Assembly (NCBI GenBank): GCA_944350385.1
Contig: CALVOV010000010.1
Span: forward strand, 1-34,333
Length of the DNA: 34,333 bases
From: an uncultured Bacilli bacterium
GTDB lineage: Bacteria; Bacillota_I; Bacilli_A; RF39; UBA660
Direction of reading: 5' to 3'
Shown: one piece after another, positions 1 to 7,739 of the stretch
Layout: every line of letters starts with the position of its first letter
Position numbering within the stretch: the first letter of the stretch is position 1
Program-made: the position numbers and the translations under genes
Notes under the pieces: generated by a model
The model's database searches: none
What the model saw: the letters and a program-made list of their open reading frames with translations, nothing else
Told to the model about the DNA's origin: nothing

Positions 1-779
1 CAAAGACTTCAAATATAACATTAAAAGATGGAGCAGGAAATTCAGTTTCATGTCCAGTTAATGTTTATGTTGATAAAGATGCACCATCTTTAGGCTACGA
101 GATATATAAAGTAAATAGTGCTGGCAATTGGATTGGAAATTATAATTCAGGTGAATGGTCTACAAACAACATTAAAAGAGTTCTAAAGCCATCAGATTCA
201 ACAAGTGGAATTAAAAAAACGCAATATAGTAATAACAATTCTACTTGGTATGATGAAGGAAATGTTAGTTCATGGATATTCAGCGGAGATGGAACAAATG
301 ATGCTTACTTTAGAACAATAGATAATGCTGGAAATATAAGCCCAACAATTCACCTTACCTTAAGAGTTGATAAAACACCACCTAATACTTCAAATGAAAA
401 ATGGACTGCTGCTAGTGGAACTTGTACCAGAAGTGTTAGAAGTGCAATAGATAATCGTTGGATTTTATCAAATGGTTGGAAAAAATTCTGGGCTGGTATA
501 GTTTCATATTCAGATGACTGGGCAAGTGGAGTAGCATCTCACAGAATTAATTTCTGGTATGCATCAAATGTTACATCTGGTTGTGGTAGAAGGAGTTATC
601 AAGAAAGTGCATGGTCTAATGAAAGTCAAACTTTCTTTGGTTGTGATGCTAGAAATGGCAGAGGAGGCTATGCGAGATATTATGCCTGCGATTATGCTGG
701 AAATTGTTCAGGTCAAAAAGAAGACTCAGTTTGGTGGTATGGTATTAGTAGTTCTTGGTATCGTGGAACACCTTGCTAA
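1..779 (+). CDS. Secreted Ig-like surface protein with Trp/Cys-rich C-terminus (5' truncated)
   Basis: An open frame enters from the left edge (codons start at position 3) and ends at TAA 777-779, leaving about 258 residues. Two stretches read as bacterial Ig-like beta-sandwich repeats, each closed by a VDKDAP/VDKTPP-type linker (about residues 24-29 and 122-127) and a DNAGN turn. The last ~125 residues form a different domain, with about ten Trp and six Cys, one of them the final residue; its ARYYACDYAGNCSG stretch resembles the 'CDxAGNCS' ends of Ig-like repeats in Firmicute adhesins. No LPXTG signal and no C-terminal membrane helix are present, so it is secreted, held non-covalently, or anchored by the missing N-terminal part. 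Base composition is less AT-rich than the downstream genes. Function is inferred as adhesion or surface display; no enzyme motif was seen. Confidence 0.7.
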   Translation, partial: KTSNITLKDGAGNSVSCPVNVYVDKDAPSLGYEIYKVNSAGNWIGNYNSGEWSTNNIKRVLKPSDSTSGIKKTQYSNNNSTWYDEGNVSSWIFSGDGTNDAYFRTIDNAGNISPTIHLTLRVDKTPPNTSNEKWTAASGTCTRSVRSAIDNRWILSNGWKKFWAGIVSYSDDWASGVASHRINFWYASNVTSGCGRRSYQESAWSNESQTFFGCDARNGRGGYARYYACDYAGNCSGQKEDSVWWYGISSSWYRGTPC

Positions 780-806
780 AAGCTAATGTTAAGCATTAGC
801 TTTTTT
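779..806 (+). terminator. Intrinsic terminator of the surface-protein gene
   Basis: A 10-bp perfect stem (779-788 with 794-803) with a 5-nt loop is followed by T residues to 806. It begins inside the stop codon of the surface-protein gene. The -35 of the next promoter starts at 808, directly after the T-tract. Confidence 0.85.
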
Positions 807-807
807 C

Positions 808-836
808 TTGTTTAAAAATAAAATTAAATATATAAT
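808..836 (+). promoter_or_regulatory. SigA-type promoter of addBA
   Basis: TTGTTT (808-813), a 17-nt spacer and a perfect TATAAT (831-836). Transcription should start near 843, the first base of the GGTGAT Shine-Dalgarno (843-848), so the leader is only about 10 nt. This rules out the upstream TTG (808) and ATG (841) as addB start codons. Confidence 0.75.
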
Positions 837-852
837 AAAAATGGTGATAAAA

Positions 853-3168
853 ATGGAAGAAAATATACTTTTAATCTGTCCTAACGAAGAAAAAATGAAC
901 ATATTAGATCAATATCAAAAAGATGACAAATTGCATAATATTAAATTCATGAATAAAAAAGAATTTATGAATAATTATTTTTATTCATATGATGAAACAG
1001 CTATTCAATATTTAATGGATAAATATAATTTGAATTTAGAAGTCGCTAAAGTATATTTAAGTAATTTGTACGTAATAGATTTAGAAAAACAATATCAAAG
1101 TCAAAAGTTAATATTCCTTCAAAACATTAAACAAGAATTATTGTCTAAAAATCTTTTACAAAAAAATAAATCTTTTAAAGAATATCTTAAAAATAAAAAA
1201 GTAATTGTAAAAAAATACTATGATTTAGATAAGTATGAAGAAAAAGCTCTAAACCATCAAGTTGATATTCCGGATGTTACACTTAAAAATCAAGTAGTAG
1301 AATGTGATACTTTAGAAGAAGAAGTAAATGATGTATGCTTAAATATCATTAATTTATTAAATAAAGGAGTAGATATTAATAAAATCTTTTTATCTAATAT
1401 TTCTGAAGATTATTTTTATACAATTGAAAAATTATTTAAATATTATAATATTCCAATTAATATTAAAAAAAATAACTCTATTTATTCTACAAAAGTAGTA
1501 AATGACTATTTAAAAAATAATGTACTAGATTTAGAAAATCAAAATAACTTACCTATAACTAGAAAATTAGTAAATGTTTTAAATAGTTTAACAAAGCTAG
1601 ATTTTAATAAACCATCATATGAGAAAATTTTGATAGATAAATTAAAAAATACTAATATAAGTTATAATAACTTCAAAAATGCTGTAAATATAAAAGATCT
1701 TTATAAAAATAGTTTTAAAGATGATGAATATGTTTTTGTTTTAGGATTTAATCAAGACGTTCTTCCCAAGATGGAAAAAGATATTGAATATATTAATGAT
1801 GCTAATAAAAAAGAAGTAGAATTATATACTACTAATGAAAAAAATAAGCGTAATAAAAAAGTACTAATTTATTTACTATCTCAAATAAAAAATCTTCATC
1901 TTTCTTATAAAAAAACGTCACCATTTAGTAGCTTTTATCCATCAAGTTTAATAGAAGATTTAAATTTAGAAATAATTAAACCATTAAAAGATAATTATTG
2001 TTATTCTAATAAATATAATAAATTACGCTTAGGAGAAAAATTAGATCTATATTATAAATACAATGAAATGAACGAAGAATTAGAAACATTAAACAATCAT
2101 TATGATATTCCATATAAAAAATATTCTAATCAGTTTACAGGTATAAAAAATAATATTTATTTAAGTAATTTAAAACAACCATTAAATATATCTTATTCCA
2201 GTATGAATGATTATTCAGAATGCGCTTTTAAATATTATTTAAATCATGTGTTAAATTTATCAGTTTATGAAGAACAATTTCATAATTTTATTGGTAATAT
2301 GTATCATCGTATTTTATCTCTTTATAAAAAAACAAATTTTGATTTTGAACAAGAATATCAAAAATATTTAAAAGAAAGAGAATTATCTTTTAAAGAAAAA
2401 ATATTATTACACAAAATAAAAAAGGAGTTATTAGAATTAATAGATTCTTTAAAAAAACAACAACTAATTACTGGATATGATGAGGAATACTTAGAAAAGA
2501 AAATTGAAATACCAATAGAAAATAAGAAAGTATCTGTTATTTTTAAAGGGTTCATTGATAAAATTATGTATTATCAAAAAGTAGAAGATGTTTATTATAG
2601 TATTATTGATTATAAAACAGGAACAATAGATACTAATATAGAACCATTAAAATATGGATTACATATGCAACTACCAGTTTATCTATATTTAATAAATAAA
2701 TCTCATATATTTAAAAATCCAATTTTCACTGGTATTTATTATCAAAATATCTTATTTAATTATCCAACCTGTACTGACGAAGAATCATATCTAAAAGAAA
2801 AAAAAGATCGCTTAAAACTACAAGGATATTCTATTGAAAATCCAGAAATATTAGAAAGATTTGATACAACATATGAGAAGAGCGTTTATATTAAAGGAAT
2901 GAATTACACGGAAGATAAAGGTTTTGGTACTAAAAAAGTTATTAGCAATGAAATGGTTGAAAATATGGTTAAATATACTGAAAATTATATTAATAAAACA
3001 ACTGATAAAATATTAGCTGCTAAATTTCCAATCAATCCAAAAAATTATAATGGAGATAATGTTTCTTGTACTTTTTGTCAATATAAAGATATCTGTTTTA
3101 TGCAAGAAAAAGATATTAAATACTTATCTAAAGTAGATGATTTATCTTTTTTAGGAGGTGAAGAATAA
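853..3168 (+). CDS. addB: ATP-dependent helicase/nuclease subunit B (AddB/RexB)
   Basis: AddB forms with AddA a cytoplasmic helicase-nuclease that processes double-strand breaks and loads RecA. From ATG 853 (SD GGTGAT four nt upstream) the protein is 771 aa, well short of the ~1160 aa of B. subtilis AddB. The C-terminal PD-(D/E)XK nuclease is intact: GNMYH-type motif I, D569 in GFIDK, and D586-x-K588 in IDYKTG. C457 with C739, C742 and C748 (CTFCQYKDIC) form the expected Fe-S cluster. The N-terminus reads ICPNEEKMNI where a Walker A loop would be, so ATP binding is probably lost, as in lactobacillal RexB. It precedes addA in one operon, with stop and start overlapping by one base (TAATG). Identity is secure from the nuclease/cluster end and the partner gene; the N-terminal half is divergent. 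Confidence 0.9.
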   Translation: MEENILLICPNEEKMNILDQYQKDDKLHNIKFMNKKEFMNNYFYSYDETAIQYLMDKYNLNLEVAKVYLSNLYVIDLEKQYQSQKLIFLQNIKQELLSKNLLQKNKSFKEYLKNKKVIVKKYYDLDKYEEKALNHQVDIPDVTLKNQVVECDTLEEEVNDVCLNIINLLNKGVDINKIFLSNISEDYFYTIEKLFKYYNIPINIKKNNSIYSTKVVNDYLKNNVLDLENQNNLPITRKLVNVLNSLTKLDFNKPSYEKILIDKLKNTNISYNNFKNAVNIKDLYKNSFKDDEYVFVLGFNQDVLPKMEKDIEYINDANKKEVELYTTNEKNKRNKKVLIYLLSQIKNLHLSYKKTSPFSSFYPSSLIEDLNLEIIKPLKDNYCYSNKYNKLRLGEKLDLYYKYNEMNEELETLNNHYDIPYKKYSNQFTGIKNNIYLSNLKQPLNISYSSMNDYSECAFKYYLNHVLNLSVYEEQFHNFIGNMYHRILSLYKKTNFDFEQEYQKYLKERELSFKEKILLHKIKKELLELIDSLKKQQLITGYDEEYLEKKIEIPIENKKVSVIFKGFIDKIMYYQKVEDVYYSIIDYKTGTIDTNIEPLKYGLHMQLPVYLYLINKSHIFKNPIFTGIYYQNILFNYPTCTDEESYLKEKKDRLKLQGYSIENPEILERFDTTYEKSVYIKGMNYTEDKGFGTKKVISNEMVENMVKYTENYINKTTDKILAAKFPINPKNYNGDNVSCTFCQYKDICFMQEKDIKYLSKVDDLSFLGGEE

Positions 3169-6100
3169 TGGGAGAAATAAAATGGTCACCAGAACAAGTC
3201 CTTGCGATTAATGAAGAAGGAAAGAATATAATAGTATCTGCTGGAGCAGGTTCAGGAAAAACTGCTGTTCTAAGTGAAAGAGTTATACGTAAATTAAAGC
3301 AAGGAGTTCATATTAATGAATTGCTTGTTTTAACTTTCACAAACGCTGCAGCTGCTGAAATGAAAGAAAGAATTCGTAAAAAAATAAATGAAGAAGCATC
3401 TCTAAAAGAAGAAGCAAATTTAATAGATGGTGCCTATATCACAACATTTGATTCCTTCTCATTATCAGTAGTAAAAAAATATCATACGAAATTAAATATA
3501 ACCAATAAAATTAAAATTACTGATGAAGTTATTATTGATTTAGAAAAAAGAAGAATTTTAGAAGAAATACTTGATGAATATTATCAAAATCCAACCTTAG
3601 AATTTCAAAATCTCATACAAGACTTTTGTTTGAAAGATGATAAAGAACTAAAAAACTATATTTCTAATGTCTATAAAAAAATAGAATTAAAATATGATAA
3701 AACGGCATACTTAGAAAAGCTTTTACAAGAACAATATAAAAAAGAACAAATAGATATTTATATTAATAGTTATATAGAATTAATATTTGAAAAGATAAAA
3801 ACGATAAAAAAACTTCTAATTGATATGAGTGAATACTTTGATGGTGATTATATAACTAAAGTAGAAGATACTATTAAGAAACTATTACATGCCACTAATT
3901 ATAAAGAAGTTCTGGAAAGTCTTTCATTTAAGTCTCTTCCACCAGTACCAAGAAACTCTGAAGAAGCTGGAAAAAAAATTAAGAGTACTATTTCCGAACT
4001 AGTTAAAGAAATTAGGTCTCTAGCAACCTATTCTTCTGAAAAAGAGATGGCTGATGAGATTTATGCAACAGAAAGTGATGCTAAAGTAATAGTTGATATC
4101 ATTAAAAAACTAGATAAAAGACTAGAGACATATAAATACGCAACAGAGCAGTTTAATTTTACTGATATAGCAAGAATGGCTATTAAAGTAGTTAAAGAAA
4201 ATCCAGAAGTTTGCAACGAACTATCTAATAGCTTTAATGAAATATTAGTAGACGAATATCAGGATACTTCTGACACACAGGAAACGTTTATTAATTTAAT
4301 TGCTCATAATAATGTTTATATGGTGGGAGATATTAAACAATCAATATATCGTTTTAGAAATGCTAATCCATATATTTTTAAAAACAAATATGATACCTAT
4401 CGTGATACTGAACAAGGAATGAAAATAGATCTTTTAAAGAATTTTAGATCTAGAAGAGAAGTATTAAAAAATATTAATTTATTATTTGATTTATTTATGG
4501 ATGATGAAATAGGTGGAGCTGACTATAAAGCATCACATCGAATGATTTTCGGTAACAAAGATTATGAAGAAAAAGGTGCCACTACACATGATAACAATTT
4601 CGAGTTACTAACATACGATTTAGATAAAAAATCAAATATTACGAGAGATGAAGAAGAAGCTTTTATAATAGGAAATGACATTATAAATAAAGTAAGAAAT
4701 AACTATCAAATATATGATAAAGATAAAAAGTCTTTACGCAATATCACATATCAAGATTTTGTTATTTTGCTAGATAGAAGTAAAAATTTTGATTTATACA
4801 AAAAAATATTTGAATACTTAGGAATACCTTTAACCATATTAAAAGAAGAATCCCTTCGTAAAGATCAAGATGTTTTAGTATTAAGAAATCTATTAAAATT
4901 ATTAATATGTATAAAAAATAAAGATTATGGTAATGATTTTCGTTATAGTTTTACATCAGTTTCTCGCAGTTATCTATATAAAACACCAGATGCTGAAATA
5001 TATGATTATTTTGTAGAAAACAATTTTATAAATTCTCCATTATTTAAATTATGCAGTCAATTAATAAATAAAATTGATATTGAAAGTATCAGTGGTTACA
5101 TAAATTACATTCTTAATTCTTTTAATTATGATGAAAAATTACTAGAAATTGGTAATATTAAATCGTTTAGAGTTAGAATAGAATACTTCTATAATTTAGC
5201 TAAATCATATGAAGAAACAGGTAAAACAATATATGATTTTGTTGAATACTTAGATAACCTTTTTGAATTTGAATATGACTTAAAATTTAATGTTAATACA
5301 AGCGATGCTAATAGTTGCAAAATAATGACTATTCATAAATCAAAAGGACTAGAATTTCCAATTTGTTACTTTGCTGGCTTTCAAGATAAGTTTAATACCA
5401 TGGAACTAAAAGAAAAAATTATTTATGATAATAATCTAGGTTTAATTCTTCCTAGAGTTAGAAACTATTACAAAGATACTATTCTAAAGACTCTTTTAAA
5501 ATATAATACAAAAAAAGAAGAAATATCTGAAAAAATAAGATTGCTATATGTTGCTGTAACTAGAGCAAAAGAAAAAATGATATTTGTAATACCAAAAATA
5601 GAAGAAGAGAGTAGTGAAGTAACTGATATAGTTCCAACTTATCAAAGATTTAAATATCAGAAGTTTTTAGACATAATTAAAAGTATTTATTCAAATATAG
5701 AAGATTATGTAAAAGAGACTACTATATTGGCAACAAAAGATTATCAAAATAATGTTAAAAATAATGAAACTCTAACTAAATCAATAGATAATCTTAACGT
5801 TTTAGAACTTTCTATGACAGAAGAAGTAGTAGAGGAAAAACATTTTTCTAAAGATTCTTTGCATCTAGTAACTAAAGAAGAACAAGAATTATTAGATTTT
5901 GGAACTAAAGTTCACGCTATTTTAGAAGAACTAGATTTCAAAAATCCAAATCTTTCACTATATGATGTTCCTAATACTATTAAAAATAAAGTAGAAAGGT
6001 TTTTAGATAGTCCTTTAATTCAAGAAAATAAAGTATGTAAAACTTACAAAGAATATGAATTTACTTACCTAGAAGATAATAATTATTTACATGGAATTAT

Positions 6101-6302
6101 CGATTTGATGTTTGATACTAAAGATAAAATAATAATTATAGATTATAAATTAAAAAATATTGATGATAGTAATTATGATAAACAGCTAAATGGTTATCGT
6201 AAAGTAATGAAAGAAAAAACTAAAAAAGAAGTAGAATGTTATTTATATTCTATACTTGAAGAAAAATATCGTAAAGTAGAGGAAAAAGATGAAAAAAATT
6301 AA
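3168..6302 (+). CDS. addA: ATP-dependent helicase/nuclease subunit A (AddA/RexA)
   Basis: UvrD/RecB-like superfamily 1A helicase with a C-terminal nuclease; it is the motor of AddAB, unwinding DNA 3'-5' and cutting one strand. Visible motifs: Q-motif region at residue ~10, Walker A SAGAGSGKT (24-32), TFTNAAAAEM motif Ia, LVDEYQDTSDTQ (Walker B, motif II), GDIKQSIYRFR (motif III), TIHKSKGLEFP (motif V) and LLYVAVTRAKEKM (motif VI). The last ~140 residues carry the RecB-type nuclease: GTKVHAILE, GIIDLMF and IIDYKLK. At 1044 aa it is shorter than B. subtilis AddA (~1230 aa). AGGAGGTG at 3153-3160 gives a strong SD inside the end of addB. It overlaps the next gene by 14 nt, so the phosphatase is probably co-translated. 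Confidence 0.96.
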   Translation: MGEIKWSPEQVLAINEEGKNIIVSAGAGSGKTAVLSERVIRKLKQGVHINELLVLTFTNAAAAEMKERIRKKINEEASLKEEANLIDGAYITTFDSFSLSVVKKYHTKLNITNKIKITDEVIIDLEKRRILEEILDEYYQNPTLEFQNLIQDFCLKDDKELKNYISNVYKKIELKYDKTAYLEKLLQEQYKKEQIDIYINSYIELIFEKIKTIKKLLIDMSEYFDGDYITKVEDTIKKLLHATNYKEVLESLSFKSLPPVPRNSEEAGKKIKSTISELVKEIRSLATYSSEKEMADEIYATESDAKVIVDIIKKLDKRLETYKYATEQFNFTDIARMAIKVVKENPEVCNELSNSFNEILVDEYQDTSDTQETFINLIAHNNVYMVGDIKQSIYRFRNANPYIFKNKYDTYRDTEQGMKIDLLKNFRSRREVLKNINLLFDLFMDDEIGGADYKASHRMIFGNKDYEEKGATTHDNNFELLTYDLDKKSNITRDEEEAFIIGNDIINKVRNNYQIYDKDKKSLRNITYQDFVILLDRSKNFDLYKKIFEYLGIPLTILKEESLRKDQDVLVLRNLLKLLICIKNKDYGNDFRYSFTSVSRSYLYKTPDAEIYDYFVENNFINSPLFKLCSQLINKIDIESISGYINYILNSFNYDEKLLEIGNIKSFRVRIEYFYNLAKSYEETGKTIYDFVEYLDNLFEFEYDLKFNVNTSDANSCKIMTIHKSKGLEFPICYFAGFQDKFNTMELKEKIIYDNNLGLILPRVRNYYKDTILKTLLKYNTKKEEISEKIRLLYVAVTRAKEKMIFVIPKIEEESSEVTDIVPTYQRFKYQKFLDIIKSIYSNIEDYVKETTILATKDYQNNVKNNETLTKSIDNLNVLELSMTEEVVEEKHFSKDSLHLVTKEEQELLDFGTKVHAILEELDFKNPNLSLYDVPNTIKNKVERFLDSPLIQENKVCKTYKEYEFTYLEDNNYLHGIIDLMFDTKDKIIIIDYKLKNIDDSNYDKQLNGYRKVMKEKTKKEVECYLYSILEEKYRKVEEKDEKN

Positions 6303-6726
6303 TATATGTTTTGTTTGTCTAGGAAATATATGTCGTTCTCCAATGGCTGAATTTATTTTAAAAGATAAACTAAAAAAAGAAAATATATCTAATATTATAG
6401 TTGAATCTAGGGGAATATCAAATGAAGAAGAGGGAAATTTTATTTATCCTAAAGCGCTAAAAACATTAGAAAAGCATCATATATTTGTTGATAAGCATAA
6501 AGCTAAACAAATAACTACAGAAGATATTAACAAATTTGATTACATTATCTGCATGGAAGAATTTCAAGTAGAAGCTCTAAAAAGATTATTTAAAACTAAT
6601 ATAATAAAAAAACTTCAACCTTATGATATTGAAGACCCTTGGTATACTAATAATTTTGAAAAAGTGTATGATGAAATAAATGATGGTTGTAATAAAATAA
6701 TAAAAAAAATAAAGTCAATTTCTTGA
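6289..6726 (+). CDS. Low-molecular-weight protein tyrosine phosphatase
   Basis: 145-aa cysteine phosphatase. The P-loop reads CLGNICRS (C10 nucleophile, R16, S17) and the general acid lies in the DPWY motif (D116). In this family the residue between N and C of the loop separates activities: Thr in the arginine phosphatase YwlE, Ile in classical tyrosine phosphatases. Here it is Ile14, which points to phosphotyrosine (established structure-function work on YwlE; the assignment here is inference). ATG 6289 lies within the 3' end of addA, with TAGAGG (6277-6282) as SD. It is last in the addBA operon and its TGA stop sits inside a terminator shared with the convergent arginase gene. The substrate is unknown; a link to DNA repair is suggested only by position. 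Confidence 0.92.
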   Translation: MKKINICFVCLGNICRSPMAEFILKDKLKKENISNIIVESRGISNEEEGNFIYPKALKTLEKHHIFVDKHKAKQITTEDINKFDYIICMEEFQVEALKRLFKTNIIKKLQPYDIEDPWYTNNFEKVYDEINDGCNKIIKKIKSIS

Positions 6727-6734
6727 CTTTTTTT
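6711..6734. terminator. Bidirectional terminator between phosphatase and arginase genes
   Basis: An 8-bp perfect stem (6711-6718 with 6723-6730), TTTC loop, T-run to 6734 on the + strand and an A-run (6702-6709) that gives a T-run on the - strand. It contains the phosphatase TGA stop and lies at the end of the convergent arginase gene. Confidence 0.85.
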
Positions 6735-7635
6735 AATAATTATGTTTTTTATATTTACCTTTTGTAGTAGCTGATTTAATAATTTGGGCTAATAGATTAA
6801 CTGCGATTTGTTCTGTTTTTCTATTTTGATCACGCAATGGATTAAATTCTACTAAATCATAAGAAACAACTTCATCAATATGTTTCATTATTTCTTCATT
6901 AATAGTCATTGCATCATCTTCACTAAGACCATCTTGTTCAGGAACGCTGACTCCTGGAGCTACCTCGTGATCAATAACATCTAAATCAAAGCTAACATGA
7001 ATTCCATTAGTTCTATAGCCAGCAATTTTAAAAGCTTCGTCCATAACCGCTTTAACGCCACGTTCTTGAATATCCTCAGTAGAAAATACTGTGATACCTG
7101 CATAACGTATATTATCCTTCTCAGCTTCATCAATGCTTCTAGCACCAACGACCACACATTTTGAAGGTTGAATAATTGCACCATCATGAAAATATCTTAA
7201 TTCTTGACATTTGTAGCCAGTAATTGCTGCTAAAGGCAAGCCGTGAATATTACCAGTAATAGTTGATTCAAATGTATTGTAATCAGTATGAGCATCAATC
7301 CAAATAATTCCAATATCATCATTTTTTTTAACAGAAGCTAAAGCAGAAGCAACAGCAATAGAATGATCACCACCAACAACAATAGGAAAATATTCATCCT
7401 TACATTTTTCTACAATCGTCTTATATAACGTAGTATTAAACTTATCTATTTCAAATTCATTCTTTCTTCTATCAGATAAATTCCTACTTTTTAATATATT
7501 TTCATCTTGGACTAGAGAAATAATTTCTCCCTTATAAAATCCTTTTAAATCGTTTAATAATTGAATTGGTCCTAGATGAGCACCATCAATATGTACTCCC
7601 AAATCACTTCCAGCACCTACTATAAGTGTCTTCAT
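6733..7635 (-). CDS. rocF: Arginase (ureohydrolase family)
   Basis: 300-aa binuclear manganese hydrolase, predicted to convert L-arginine to ornithine and urea. All six metal ligands are present: H91 (GGDHS), D114, H116 and D118 (DAHTDYN), D217 and D219 (SFDLD). The GNIHGLPL stretch with H131 is the arginase signature that distinguishes the family from agmatinase. AAGGAAGG (7642-7649, read on the - strand) is the SD. It is transcribed alone, divergent from murE and convergent with the phosphatase; no ornithine or arginine pathway gene is adjacent. The enzyme could supply ornithine, give nitrogen as urea, or deplete host arginine; sequence cannot decide. Formimidoylglutamase or agmatinase activity is possible but less likely given the GNIHG motif. 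Confidence 0.85.
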   Translation of the reverse strand: MKTLIVGAGSDLGVHIDGAHLGPIQLLNDLKGFYKGEIISLVQDENILKSRNLSDRRKNEFEIDKFNTTLYKTIVEKCKDEYFPIVVGGDHSIAVASALASVKKNDDIGIIWIDAHTDYNTFESTITGNIHGLPLAAITGYKCQELRYFHDGAIIQPSKCVVVGARSIDEAEKDNIRYAGITVFSTEDIQERGVKAVMDEAFKIAGYRTNGIHVSFDLDVIDHEVAPGVSVPEQDGLSEDDAMTINEEIMKHIDEVVSYDLVEFNPLRDQNRKTEQIAVNLLAQIIKSATTKGKYKKHNY

Positions 7636-7717
7636 AATATACCTTCCTTCCAGTTAATTTTAACGTAAAATAAGGACTATATCAAGAAATTTGCTTTAAA
7701 AATAGTTATCTTTACTG

Positions 7718-7736
7718 TATAATGTTCTTGGGTGAT
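7718..7736 (+). promoter_or_regulatory. -10 box and Shine-Dalgarno of murE
   Basis: TATAAT at 7718-7723 is followed six nt later by GGGTGAT (7730-7736) and ATG at 7740. The in-frame ATG at 7722 overlaps the -10 box and cannot be the start. A convincing -35 is not visible (TTTAAA 7695-7700 is at 17 nt; TTGCTT 7691-7696 is at 21 nt). Confidence 0.6.
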
Positions 7737-7739
7737 TTT

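Noticed and set aside
559..786. 75-codon + strand open frame inside the surface-protein region
   Set aside because: It is a shifted frame of the surface-protein gene, has no SD, and its product is a low-complexity Met/Val/Lys peptide; the frame ending at 779 has clear Ig-like features.
808..852. Longer start for addB (TTG 808 or ATG 841)
   Set aside because: The TTG is the promoter -35 and the ATG 841 lies before the predicted transcription start; GGTGAT fits ATG 853.
6981..7187. - strand frame inside arginase and similar antisense frames inside addB, murE, rpoD, trmK, the PBP, efp and hemW
   Set aside because: All lie within well-supported genes, lack ribosome binding sites and encode biased shadow peptides.
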